Source of the DNA: Macrotrachela quadricornifera | Taxonomy: Eukaryota; Rotifera; Eurotatoria; Philodinida; Philodinidae | NCBI GenBank assembly: GCA_022393335.1 | Contig: JAJEKB010021158.1 | Coordinates: forward strand, 1,005,985-1,069,984 | Length of the DNA: 64,000 nucleotides | Direction of reading: 5' to 3' | Shown: positions 1 through 11,194 of the stretch, one piece after another | Position numbering within the stretch: the first letter of the stretch is position 1 | How the letters are laid out: every line of letters begins with the position of its first letter | The notes under the pieces: model-generated | Seen by the model: the letters and a program-made list of their open reading frames with translations, nothing else | What the model was told of the DNA's origin: nothing | Databases searched by the model: none | Program-made: the position numbers and the translations under genes

Positions 1-34
1 GAATACTACTTCCGGGTATTGAGTAATATTGTTC

Positions 35-165
35 TGTTTTGGGAAAATTTTCAAACAGTTCCTATGAAAAGAACTGTTCTCACAAACCAGTTCTTCTCAA
101 AGGAACTGTATGAACAATCAGATCAGTTCGTATCAAAAGAACTGTTCCAACAGTTCAGTTCTTTC
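35..165. repeat. Cluster of GAACTGTTC-type short inverted units
   Basis: The motif AACTGTTC and its reverse complement GAACAGTT recur many times in about 130 bases, in alternating orientation and separated by 5-15 bases, so the stretch can fold on itself in several registers. No reading frame crosses it. It looks like a short foldback or minisatellite tract; nothing identifies a parent element. Confidence 0.55.
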
Positions 166-214
166 GAACTGAACTGAACTGTCCTACCCCTAACATTTAA
201 TTGTTCTCATCTTG

Positions 215-665
215 AGTGAACCACAATTATAATATTTTATTAATTGATTTTTAAAATTATCTTGTTCTTCTTTTGTTATGGCTGATCTTGTATCCCAACA
301 ATCTAATTCATTTTCAAGACAATCTTTATTTTTTTCAGTTAATTTTGATTCAATTTCTTGTTTTTATAAATTTCTAAAAACATTGTACTTTGTTCTCGCA
401 ATTTACTTACTGATACAATATAATACTTAAGTAAATCGTTGTTGATGCATATTTCCATTTTCTTTTCGTAATCTACAATAGCTGCTTCACGTTTTTTCAT
501 TTCATGTTTAATTCTATCATAACTAATCGAAGATGTTTTTTTCTCTTCATATGAATTTTTTTCTGATGATGTTGTAGAAGTTAAACTAATTTCAGCTGAT
601 TCGGAAGTGTTTAAAGCGTTTTTTTTGGAGTAAATGTTCTTCCCATGTGTTCAATGCGGTCAAAC
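215..665 (-). pseudogene. Frameshifted coiled-coil protein fragment
   Basis: The minus strand reads as a charged, helical protein: an open stretch from about 620 to 330 includes SSEKNSYEEKK, then YDRIKHEMKKREAAIVDYEKK and SVSKLREQSTMFLEIYKN. The frame then meets a stop, but a neighbouring frame continues immediately with QEIESKLTEKNKDCLENELD and TRSAITKEEQDN down to about 240. Coding character on both sides of one junction implies a small indel in a once continuous coiled-coil ORF. A further frame change is likely in the A/T run near 630. I do not recognise the family. An undetected short intron is possible, but no clear donor/acceptor pair sits at the junction. Confidence 0.45.
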
Positions 666-1661
666 TGCAATATAGAAGTCGCACTTGTACTAGATTACGA
701 TCATCGACTTTCACTGATAACAAGCGATGGATCATGAGTCAGTAACCAATTAATAACTGATCTAACTGACTGATTATCGATTAGTTAATCATCTATCTAC
801 TAAATCAAAATACTATCTGATTAATAATTAATTAACCATACAGGTATTTAATTAAAAACGAATTAATCTACTAATGATGTAATAATTACTTAAACGTCCA
901 AATTAATAATTAACTGATTAATAAACTAATCATTAATCATCTACGTATGATGATTAGATATTCGTATTGACGCCTTAGTACTTCCTGGTACGTATCTTTA
1001 TTCTTTGGAAAGATAAATGAAGTGTCTTTCTCACTGTAAAAATTTGAAATGACCTAAAGCGTTTACGACACTTCCTTCTATATCCCCATGTATCAGTACG
1101 AATTATGATGACTGCGTTGTAGATGTGAACACAGCTGCGGGCACTTCGTCACAGTTACGCGCAACTGCGACGCAGTTACTAAAAAAGTTGTAACATGAGC
1201 TGTGTCTCCATGTACTTGTTTCTTTCTCGTTGATGTTTTCCATTAATTAAGAATTTCTTTAGCCGTGTCATTTTTAAACGCATTTACCGTTTGATGCAAA
1301 TTAAAGCTAAAATGAACTAAAACTAATTCAAGATCATTTCGTTCTGGTCTAATATCAAATTTAATTAATTCAATTTGAACCTTTCTAAACTTCTTAGAAT
1401 TCTTCTCAGATGATGATGCAGCCAGTTTTTGAATTTATAAATCAAAATAAAGAAATATTTTCTTTGAAAAATGCGAAATTTATCACGAAAAATTGACTCA
1501 AATTTTTTTCGATTTTAGCTGTAAATAAATAAAGTAAATATACTATTATTGTTGATCTCCATAAAGATGTCCACCAATGCTGTGAGAAAAAAGAGTACCA
1601 CAGAACCTTTATAGGGATGTTCTGCGATCGGGTAAAACACAGAACCCTCACAAAGAAAATA
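666..1661. other. Gene-free, AT-rich stretch with simple internal repetition
   Basis: No convincing ORF. Positions 760-960 are a loose repetition of ACTGATTAATTA-like words. Around 1110-1190 several GTAACTG/CAGTTAC words alternate in orientation and form a small possible foldback. I see nothing else. Confidence 0.4.
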
Positions 1662-2521
1662 CATCCTATTCCGTGATGTTGAACATTAGCGGAATCAGTT
1701 CCGCCTAGAATCTAGTTACATTCGGTTCCGGAAACAGATATTAACATAATACGATTCAATTCCGGAATCAGACGGAAGTCCTAGGAATTCCGTCTGATTC
1801 CGGAATCATATATGCATTAGTCTTTATCGTATGCTTTTAAGTTATCATAGTGAACGGATCCGGTATTGAATTTTCGGAACCGGAATCAGATGGAATTCCT
1901 AGGAATTCCTTCCGATTCCCGAATTGATGGAACTAGTACCGTTTACAGAATCGCTCAGCCGAATCGAGTCTTTCCTTCACCCTCATGTTTGCTATTGTGA
2001 TTGCAGGTTAATCTTCAACATAAACGAGCGCTTCCGGATCCGGAATCAAACAGAATTACACGGAATTCCTAGGAATTCCGTCCGATTCCGGAATCATATA
2101 TGCATTAGTCTCTATTGTATGCTTCTACGTTGTCATAGTGAACGGATTCGGAATCATATATGCATTAGCCTTTATCGTATGCTTCTCAGTTATCATAGCG
2201 AACGGATCCGGAATCAGACGGAATTCCTAGGAATTCCGGAAATAATGGAACTAATACCGTTTCTGGAAACGCTCAGTGGAATCGCTCTTCGCCTTCACCC
2301 GCATGTTTGCTGTTGTGCTTGCAGATTAACCTTCAATATAAACGAGCGATTCCGGATCCGGAATCAGACGAAATTACACGGAATTCCTTCCAATTTCGGA
2401 ATTGATGGAACTAGTACCGATTCCGGAATCGCTTCTCAAACTTCATGTAATTCCGGAATCGTTGGAATTAGTTCCCTAAGCGGAACTAATGCCCTAATGT
2501 TCAACATCGCGGAATAGGATG
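1662..2521. mobile_element. Palindrome-rich foldback element with about 45-bp terminal inverted repeats
   Basis: The left end CATCCTATTCCGTGATGTTG is matched in reverse complement by the right end (CATCCTATTCCGCGATGTTG read on the minus strand), and similarity continues imperfectly for about 45 bases. Inside are about three units built on GGAATTCCTAGGAATTCC and TCCGGAATC palindromes, alternating with the tract CATATATGCATTAG and a GTATGCTT..TATCATAG.GAACGGAT spacer (near 1800-1870, 2095-2150, 2155-2215). The base composition is more GC-rich than the flanks. A 197-codon open frame lies inside but simply translates the repeats and has no ATG at its start. No clear target duplication is visible. 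I infer a non-autonomous foldback or MITE-like DNA element. Confidence 0.7.
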
Positions 2522-2998
2522 ACTGCTCCTTTAAGCCTACTATAGGGTATAAAAGTGTCACTGCCCGTATTTTTGGTATGCCTTAAGTAGATATACAATA
2601 AAAATATTAGAAACTTCGAAAATTTTAAAAAAATTAAGAATTTTTGTACCTTTTTTTACATAAACATTTTTGTGCTTAATTTATTTTTTCTCTCAGATCT
2701 ATTAGAAGATTAGTAAGATTTTAAAACAAACGCAAAGATCGAAGTGTAATATTTTACAGATATTATCATGATATTATAGGATGCATCTTTATAAATAAAC
2801 TTGTTTGAAAGAGGAAGAAAATAATAATGATTAATATAAATCTGACTAGAGTTTCATTAGAAGAAACTGAAGAACTCAATGTTGTAAATATCAGTAGAAT
2901 GTGAACGAGACATATTGACAATTTTCTAGCTTCTTATTCAATATATATTGTTTCATATAAAAGTTAAGACATTTTAACAAACACACAGTTAGATAGTC
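2522..2998. other. Gene-free AT-rich spacer
   Basis: No supported coding sequence, RNA gene or repeat. It forms the 3' flank of the minus-strand F-box gene. Confidence 0.4.
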
Positions 2999-3952
2999 CT
3001 ATAATACTTGACTTTCGTTGTTTGTTGTATATATTCGCGATCCATTCTTTCTAATTATACATTGAATCCTATTGAAACATGGATGAATTTGTTGAATAGT
3101 CTCAATATGGATGCTTTGATTGTTTTGTAAGAATTCGCTTATGTAACAATCAAATCGATGTAGACGTGTTAATCGATAAATAATTGTTTGAATAAGATTA
3201 AAAAATGGCATATTATACAGAACTAAATTGATTTTTTCAATATTGCACAAACAAGAAAGAAGCAAATCAATATTGTCAAATGATAAATGACCTGGATAGT
3301 CCAAAAGAATTAATCGTTTGAGAGGATGATTTTGAACGTATTTATCAGAAGAAGACGGAAGATTAATCGTGCAATTATTTGATACAAGTTTCACTTGAAA
3401 TTGATGAAGATTAAGACATGAAGCAGGAATGAGTAGAAGAAGAATTGGATTACTGAATACGACAGACACAAAACGAAGACAAGGTGATTGAGACCATGAA
3501 CGGCCATAGGGCATTTCAATTGAACCTAAATTAGCATGACGAAGAGAAGGAAACCAATTAGAAAATACTTGATATGCAAGATAACTGGATGAATTATCTA
3601 ATAATTCAGTCAACAATGAAAGATATATAAGATTTGGCATACGTGCAAATCCAAGTTGTTTTGATTGTGACCATGTTGTTTTTTTCAATATTAACGAATT
3701 TAAATTTGGAAATAGATTCCAATCAATATCATCTTTAGTATCAATTACCAATCGAACGATTTTATGAGAAAAAAAATTGATTAATGATAGATCCTTGTTT
3801 TCAATAGTCACAGACAGATTGTTCAATGATTGAAGAAGATTATTCAATCGTGAGTTAAGTTGCCAAAAGCTTTTATACAAATCTCGAATATCGATATAAT
3901 TGAATATATCGAATAATAATTCATTGGAAAGATCTTCGAATAAAGACCACAT
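2999..3952 (-). CDS. F-box/leucine-rich protein of the bdelloid-expanded type
   Basis: A 317-residue intact ORF. The N-terminus (residues about 6-45) carries an F-box-like segment: FEDLSNELLFDIFNYIDI, then DLYKSFWQLNSRLNNLLQSL. The rest is leucine- and asparagine-rich with irregular LRR-like spacing (FPNLNSLIL, PNLIYLSLLTELL, LKRLILLDYPGHL). F-box proteins of this layout are substrate adaptors of SCF ubiquitin ligases; the target here is unknown. The ATG follows a T-rich stretch ending in CAG (minus strand, just above 3952), which looks like a splice acceptor, so a short upstream exon may exist and the true start is uncertain. The C-terminus may be shortened, because relatives are often longer in my recollection. 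No neighbour suggests a specific pathway. Confidence 0.72.
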   Translation of the reverse strand: MWSLFEDLSNELLFDIFNYIDIRDLYKSFWQLNSRLNNLLQSLNNLSVTIENKDLSLINFFSHKIVRLVIDTKDDIDWNLFPNLNSLILKKTTWSQSKQLGFARMPNLIYLSLLTELLDNSSSYLAYQVFSNWFPSLRHANLGSIEMPYGRSWSQSPCLRFVSVVFSNPILLLLIPASCLNLHQFQVKLVSNNCTINLPSSSDKYVQNHPLKRLILLDYPGHLSFDNIDLLLSCLCNIEKINLVLYNMPFFNLIQTIIYRLTRLHRFDCYISEFLQNNQSIHIETIQQIHPCFNRIQCIIRKNGSRIYTTNNESQVL

Positions 3953-6900
3953 ATCTGGAGAAATAACAAATATTTATTTTAATTTTATTGAATAAACTTA
4001 ATACTGGGTCGTTATATCTTCTACAAAATCAATGACACTGATTGAAAACTGCACATAAATGACATAGTGCTACATATTTTCGATCATCGACTAATCTTGA
4101 GATCAGATCTATTAAGGCAATGCAAATGGATTTTAGTTCAAGCTTGGAGAAAGCTCTAGCCTAATATTGGAAACTGAGGAGTCTCATTTTCATGAATCCC
4201 AAGAAAATGAAGAAAAATGAAAATTCTCAGACATAGTTGAAACATATATGAATTCATTGATTTTTCGATATTGAGTTTGGAACTGATAGTAGTTTTGACT
4301 TATACTAGGACTTTATTGACAGACAAAAGACTCATTACTAGTGAAAAATAGGCAAAAACATAAAAAAGCCACACACAGAGCACAATATGACTAGAAAGTT
4401 TTCTAGTGACCATATTTTTGAGACTTTCGAAAAAATACAATTTTATAGCTTTTGAAAAGAGCTATCAAATGAGAAATACTAGAATTTTGGCCGTATAGAC
4501 TTTTACAACAAAATATTTCCTGAAAGATAAAAGTTGATGAAAAATATGGAACCTATATCAACAATGTGTCACACTGCATCAGACCGCTTTCCTACTAAAT
4601 CAAATAAGCAATTATTGTTTCATATATAGGGTTGAAGTTCTATCAAAAGCTATAAAGTACTTAATTATACAACTATCTTTTCTTATCAATATAGTGTAAA
4701 ACTGAGTCGAGCATGGTAGGATCCAGTACTAGATTAATGACCAAAAATGATGTATTTTATTAATAGGCTTTTGTTTCAAAAATTCGATTAATACATCATG
4801 AAAATAGTATCAAAATGTTAGTTACAACATGTTCTTTCAGTTGATATATGATTCGATAGGATCAGTCAGGAAAAGTCCTAAGGGGCTGATTTGCCCTCTT
4901 ATGCGCTCCCTCCCCACCTTTAAAGCCCTGTGCATTCCATGAAGTCTCAGAAATTGAAGTCATGCAGGATTTTAAAAACTTCCAATTTATCCTTGCCGAA
5001 AGATTTTTAACGGTAGTTAAATGATGAAGATAGATAAACACAAAGCTATAATCATAGAAGTGAAAAGAAGAATCATTTGATATTTGAGCAAAAAGAAAGA
5101 ATATAATCATAGCAACAGGAGATTTAGAAGAGAGAAATGTTGAATTGGAAAATATATGCAGTTATAGAGAGAGATCACAGTATGACATCTAATTTTCGAA
5201 AGTTTCCCCAAATTTGACTTTTCTAGATTTTCTCAAGTTTTTGAAAGAAAAGTTAGTCTAACCTACATAATCAAGGAAATGGTATACAAAATGTTGAACT
5301 TTTATATATCCAATTGTAAATGATTTCCCGTAGATAATTTCGTTAATGTTGGAGACAAAGATAATGCCAAATAATGAAAGTATTCATAGGTGAGTTTTCA
5401 TAATGACTACAGAATTTTCAAAATTATGTTTACAACAGACCGATATATCGAATGTAAATTTTCTTTCAAAATTATTCAGATTGTAGTAATGATGGACTAT
5501 AAATAATCTAAAAGGAAAGATCTATCTCATCATCGGATTGATATATATTCTTCAAACTAAAGCTTATTTTCATTTTTTATTCAGAAAGATTGAAGATAAA
5601 AAGTGAGTCATTTTGGTTTACAAATAGTTGCCCATTTCATTGGTACATATTCATCAGATCCTTCATATATTTTACTATAATACCGTTTATCTTATTGTTA
5701 TGGTCTTTGCTAATCAAGGGTATTTTATTTGATGATTCTTAAAAATGAATGATCCCATTAATTTTTGAACAGATGTCACTATTTGCCAGCAATCCTAAGG
5801 CATGATCGACAGTTTTTGACGAAGACTTCGCAAATGGAAAGAAATTTTCTAGAATTAATCGTCTGTATTAAAGCGACTACACGTAGTTTTTAGAAAGACA
5901 AGCTTTATTTGGTTTACATAGAATATTATTCTTTCCTTTTCGTTACATTTGGCAGTCGATGCTGCATACTACAAAGTTTATTGACAAGTATCAAAGAAAA
6001 TCGAGGAAAACCTACCATCATGCATATTTCTACATTGTGCAATTATGTGTTTTAAACGACAGCGAGAAAATGTTTTGAAAAATTTCTGCATAGTAAAATG
6101 TAACATTCGTTATTCATACAATGTTTATTTTCTTCTGATATGGTCAAATCCATCAACATGTTTTCTAAGTATTTAATGAGAGAGATCTATAACGTTTTTC
6201 AGCGAATATGGTCCTAGTTGAGGTTCGTTATCCATTTGATTGGACGAGAGATATATGACAAACGAAATTTCTTTTATTGAGATAACAGCTCGAATGGAAA
6301 AATATGTTTCCTTCTTTCGAAAAAAGAGCTAGAAAATTGTTGTGTCACTATTTGATTGAACGTGATGAAATTTAGTATTTTAATTGTTGATCGAATAAAC
6401 CATATATATCATTGTTATTTCCATCAATGTTGGTTCGATTAGTTGATACCGATGATATTCCATATCAGAATATATTAAAATCTAAGGTAAATGTAATAAT
6501 AAAGATAAAACTAGCTGAAAGTTTGAGATAAATGATCTGGACGATAGATCAAATACTTTTTGGTAATATATTATAAAACAAAATAATGTTTGAAAAAATG
6601 AACAATAATCATTGAATAACGTACAAGTAGAGAAACGGTTAGAAAAAAATGAAAACAATAGGTATGTATAATAAATTATTAAACGCTGTTGATTTATTAT
6701 ATAACTGGATGCTGTATATAGAATTACTCGAAGGTTTTTTTAATTTTGCAATCATATAAATAGTTAATCACATCAAACTAGTATAATGGGAACACAGCAG
6801 AAAGATGTGTGACGAGGTTTTTATTTTAACCTTTTTCTGTTCTTTGGGCGCTATAGCGTCCACTTTATAAAAATTTTGTTCTTTTGAACTAATGAGGGAG

Positions 6901-7677
6901 GTTCCCCCGTAAGTGAATAGGAATTCGGACTGACAATAAGCAAATAATACCATATTGGGTTTCAGAAGTGCCTTAATGAATAGGCCCTTTTTACGTTAAA
7001 TGTCTAACAAAGATTTATTTTACCTAATGAATCGAATCAGTCGCCATTTTCTCAAAGTTCCTCAACTCTCATTTGTTATATTTACGATGAAGCTTTTAAA
7101 TCAACGTCTAGTCGCTTGCATATTTGACGCCACTATATCGATCGATATTAGTTCAGCTTTAAAGTTAATGGATACATCTTGTTTAAATTTTTCTCAATAA
7201 GCTACTGGATATTTGTGAATACGTTCACTAAGAAGAGACTAAAAAACGAGAACTATTTAATAATTGTTACGAATAGAGTACAACACATTGTAGCCAATGA
7301 AAGACCTTCGTTTATTTTGGAATATAATCGTATGATTGGTGTCTATGGAGACTCAATAACAGAATTTCAAACAGTTGCTTCATTTTTTACATATTTTTGT
7401 GTAAATCTCACTCTAAGATCCGATATATAGTAATCAACAAAGAAAACTATTTATATTAGAATCAATATCGAACACCGATTCACAACCCTGGAATATCTGT
7501 GAGTCAAGCTTGAAACAAGAAATAGATCGCAAACATTTTTACTGACTTCGAATTCGTATTTTTCGTGCTCGATAATGATCAGTCAAGTTTTATTAGAAAC
7601 GATGATTTACTAATTTATCATTATTTAATACCTACCAATGTTGAAAAACTAACTGCAGATTTTGATTCCACATAGTC
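3953..7677. other. Long gene-free stretch
   Basis: About 3.7 kb in which no ORF shows domain, compositional or splice evidence. One oddity is 4862-4930, a GC-rich tract (GGGGCTGATTTGCCC, then CCCTCCCCACC) in very AT-rich surroundings; it could be one end of an unrecognised element, but no partner end was found. Small ORFs at 6768-6953 and 7000-7430 carry no recognisable features. Confidence 0.35.
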
Positions 7678-8295
7678 AATTGTCTTTGGTGGAGATTTAC
7701 TGGAGAGAATTTATATTATTTCCTATTAACTATTTGGCACACCAACTCGGTTTTCATTTATCGATCTTTGACCATCTTGAATCAAATTTCTTAGGAACAA
7801 ACGTAAAACTTATTACTAATTGTTTGATAACTTAGTACTAACGACAAATTTGACTCCAAATGCGAGTTCTTTACCCTTCATATAGTTTTCAACTAGAATA
7901 TTACAAGCTTTTGATATTAATCTAGCTGACAACTTTTTCAAATCGGTTTGGAAACAGGAAGATACAGACAAACTCTAGAAGAGAGCATACCTGTATACCT
8001 ACAAACTTATTTTATGTTATACGATCTCTCTTCCAATCTACGAAACAAATCGTTATTTCGTAAAAAAGCCTTCTCTTAGTAAAAAAGTTGTTTAAACAAA
8101 TTCAAAAATCAATGGTATCAGTTGATTCCTTGATCCCGAAAACCTTTACTAAAACGTTAAGATTCAATTTTTTCAAAGTTGAGATATCTTGTTAGTTTTT
8201 CTAAGAACATGTTTTTTTGACCCTTCACTTGGCACAAACAAATAAACGCATTTTACCTTTTCTCGTATCACTCTTCCTTAGGTCAGCGCAATGGT
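7678..8295. repeat. Dispersed repeat, copy A (partner at 59584-60062)
   Basis: From GTCTTTGGTGGAG onward this segment matches 59584-60062 at moderate divergence, including the closely shared tract GTTTTCAACTAGAATATTAC (7888 onward) and the later GTTTTTTTGACC...GGCACAAAC block. Translated on the plus strand, both copies give similar peptides (SLVE.YWR.FILF.I..L, then L.IF.HL.SNF), so the ancestor was probably coding, but stops follow in both. Satellite-like units interrupt copy A near 8040-8160. The family is unrecognised. Confidence 0.7.
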
Positions 8296-9085
8296 AATTT
8301 TATAGACTTTTGAAACATAATCACACTAATTTATTCCTCGCCCTTAAAAGTTCTTTGGTCAAATTTTATAAAAAAATCATTTTTCTGGAGCAAAAAAAAT
8401 TTTTGCAAAATCATAAAAAAATAATAGTATCATTTGATTCTTCGACCCCAAAAACTCTTTGATTAAACTTTATAAGAAATCATTATTAAAAAAATATTCT
8501 TTTGCAGTAAATCATTTAATTTTTGTTAAATCACAAAAATCTTATGATATCATTCGATTCCTCGACACCAGAAACCTTTTCGTCAAACTTTTTAAAAGAA
8601 AGTTAATTTTAAAAAAAAACCGTTTGTTTTCTGTAAAAAACATATTTTGTTACAAGATCATAAAAAACTTATGGTACCATTGGATTCCCCGACTCCAAAA
8701 ACCTTTTCGTCAAACTTTTAAAAAAAGAATTATTTTCTTTAAAAAAGTCGCTTTTTTTCGTTAAAAACATATTTTGTTACAAGATCATAAAAAACTTATG
8801 GTACCATTGGATTCCACGACCCCAAAAACCTTTTCGTCAAACTTTTAAAAAAAGAATTATTTTCTTTAAAAAAAGTTGCTTTTTTTTCGTTAAAAACATA
8901 CTTCGTTACATCATAATAAACTAATGGTACCATTCGATTCCCCGACCCCAAAAGCCTTTTCGTCAAACTTTCAAAAAAAGAATTATTTTTTTTAGAAAAA
9001 GTCACTTTTTTTTCGTTAAAAGCATATTTTGTTACAAGATCATAAAAAACTAATGGTACCATTCGATTCCCCGACCCCAAAAACC
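8095..9085. repeat. Tandem satellite, unit about 115-130 bp
   Basis: Units begin near 8112 (degenerate), 8428, 8544, 8671, 8799, 8922 and 9052. Each contains ATGGTACCATT.GATTCCCCGA, then CCCCAAAAACC, CTTTTCGTCAAACTTT, and an A/T-rich spacer with TTTCTTTAAAAAA, GTTAAAAACATATTTTGTTAC and a short link to the next unit. Later units resemble one another more than earlier ones. ORFs on either strand here only translate the repeat. Related single units, in reverse orientation, occur at 42885-43040, and a weaker relative at 20815-21080. Confidence 0.85.
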
Positions 9086-9227
9086 CTTTGAGAACATTTT
9101 TAGCAACTATTACATTCTATTATTATCGAGATAATCGTTGCTGTTTTCTGATTAGTTACGACAGACAGACAAACTTTAAAAAAATTTATGGCCGTATAAC
9201 CCTTTCTTTCAAAAAAGCGAATAAAAT

Positions 9228-9358
9228 TTACTTTTCTCATCATATTTCCTACCTCAGACGTTTCGAAATATATCCATCTGATGTTGCGTTCAAAACTGCA
9301 TCCATCAAGTATATTTCGAAACATCTGAGATAGCAAATATAATTAGAAAAGCTAATTT
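9228..9358. repeat. Hairpin with about 50-bp arms
   Basis: The left arm (about 9228-9279, ending CTCAGACGTTTCGAAATATA) is complementary to the right arm (about 9308-9358, beginning ATATTTCGAAACATCTGAG) across a loop of about 30 bases. The two overlapping ORFs of similar length on opposite strands are an effect of the palindrome, not genes. Probably a small foldback element. Confidence 0.7.
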
Positions 9359-9785
9359 TATTGAAAAATCGAGTGTTTTTCTTTCATATCAAACGTGTGA
9401 CTTTTTTAACGTCTTTTTAAGATTTTTCAAATAGTTTTTTGAATTTTTTTTTTTACAAAAAACTGATTCAGAAAAATTTTCATATATACAGTTTTGCAGA
9501 GCTCGATGAGCTCTAACGAATCATGTAAAAATATCCTAGAAATACATTTGACTTCAGTTTTGAATTACTGGCATCTTACTTTTCCACCGCAAAAAAAAGA
9601 AAAAAATTTCTGAAAGTTTCGAAAGTTCGATATTAAAAAGTTTTCATAACCCTTACTATTCACTATGAATAAACCATATTTTTCACGAACTTTCACTTCG
9701 TATAAGATTCATTTTTACTTCATATGAAATTATAAAAGTACCCCCTATCAAAATACTTTTTCACACCTAGTATATACATCAGTAG

Positions 9786-9928
9786 AATATATATTCGCAA
9801 AATTAGTAATGTACCGAAGATCAAGAATTATGGAATTGAATTACTTCAAAAGTCAATCCAAACAGCAGCAGCAAACAATGATATTATTTTAGAAAATCAT
9901 CCACAAGACATATTTAATAGAATATAAA
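9786..9928 (+). pseudogene. Possible terminal exon or gene fragment of unknown family
   Basis: The plus strand reads IRKISNVPKIKNYGIELL, then QKSIQTAAANNDIILENHPQ and DIFNRI, ending in TAA at about 9926. The composition (amphipathic, soluble, few rare residues) looks coding, unlike its surroundings. There is no ATG; a TAG just upstream could be an acceptor. No other exon was found, so this is either the last exon of a lost gene or a chance open stretch. Confidence 0.3.
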
Positions 9929-11023
9929 AAACACATCATCTATCTAATAATGTAATATAAACATCGACATAAGAGATCACTGATGGATCAATAAAATCTA
10001 CACGAAAATTGTTATAATCGATTCGCTCACCATGATTCAGTTATTTTTTTCTTCTGTGTGATTCTACTATTCAATATGATAATGCATGAATTTATTGGTT
10101 TGTACGTGTTCTTGTATCTAGCTATTTATTTTCACTTTCTTTCCATTTCATATTGTCTATGGAGACAGAAAATCATTTTCCTTATTCGACATTTATGATT
10201 ATGTGTTCTTTTTCTTTCCATTTCATATCCAATATGAAGATGAAAATCACTTTGACTATTAATTTGAAATAGCATCGATTAATATACATCACTGCAACCT
10301 CAACAACACACAATACACACCAAATACAACACATGAAATAAAATAATACGAACAAAAGACGTTTGTCAAGTGACCTTCTTTTCTTCAGCTTTTAGTATAA
10401 TAATACTGTTTCTTTCGTTGTTTTCTGCTGTTAAGTGTATTGTCATTATTTAACATCAATAAAAGCATTGCTTCCCAAAAAAAGATAAGTTTTAAAAACT
10501 ATTTTTTAGTTCCTCAAAGCTAGAGAATAGACGGAACTTGTTTAATCTATCTTTCTTTCTTGAAAAGAGATTTTTTTACTATTCGACTGCTTGAAACATG
10601 ACTTCACCACCACTTGTGTAATCAAGCGAGCGAGTGAGCCGTTTTGTTCTAGGTGTTGGATACTGAAACGTTGAAAATACGGTTCGATAATTTTGTGAAG
10701 ACAGGAAGACAAAAAAAAGGTTTTTTTCGTTCTTGTCTCGTTAGAAATTTTTTTTTTCATTGTATGTGCAAGTGAGCTGTATTATCGTCCTATTCGATGG
10801 CTATCGAAATGGTAGGAGTAGTCAATTATAATTTTAGAATAGCGAGAGAAACAAAGAACAGGCAATTTTCTCCGTTTACTGTCGCTTGTTTATGTTTTTT
10901 TCTTTATTTTATTCTCCATTTTTTCTCTCACATCACTAGCTGGTATATTAACTCGGAGCATATAGCTACAAAATCATAACTAAATACAGTCAATTTAGTT
11001 CAATTTCTGATATAGGACGAAGA
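9929..11023. other. Gene-free stretch with a weak direct duplication
   Basis: TTTCTTTCCATTTCATAT recurs at about 10137 and 10212 with similar following sequence, a roughly 75-base direct repeat. Small ORFs at 10542-10760 (minus) and 10797-10979 (plus) have no supporting features. Confidence 0.35.
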
Positions 11024-11149
11024 TGATATCTGGTTTACAATTAGCATTAAGTATTATAGTTTTGACAATGGTTGCCCAAAATGGTTGGGCCGCCACTAAA
11101 ATTCATTCGTTGGTGACGATTTTCCACTTTTCAATAAAGCACTGAACGG
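11024..11149 (+). pseudogene. Truncated secretory-protein exon (signal peptide only)
   Basis: ATG at 11024 opens a 41-residue frame beginning MISGLQLALSIIVLTMV followed by AQNGWAATK. This is a textbook signal peptide: short n-region, hydrophobic core and a small-residue cleavage zone around WAA. After about 17 further residues the frame ends in TGA, with nothing resembling a mature secreted domain, and the long satellite begins about 45 bases later. I infer a secreted-protein gene cut by expansion or insertion of the array, or by deletion. A T-rich tract ending in TAG just upstream may be a splice acceptor. Confidence 0.45.
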
Positions 11150-11194
11150 GTTCTTGATAGTGATAACATCGTCGAACAACCCGATTGTCAAAAC

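Noticed and set aside
1924..2517. 197-codon ORF on the plus strand
   Set aside because: It is a translation of the palindromic repeat units of the foldback element and begins at TTG, not ATG.
8459..9080. ORFs on both strands
   Set aside because: They are read-throughs of the 125-bp tandem repeat on either strand.
9088..9336. Two overlapping ORFs of similar length on opposite strands
   Set aside because: They partly mirror each other because the segment includes a palindrome; neither has protein-like features.
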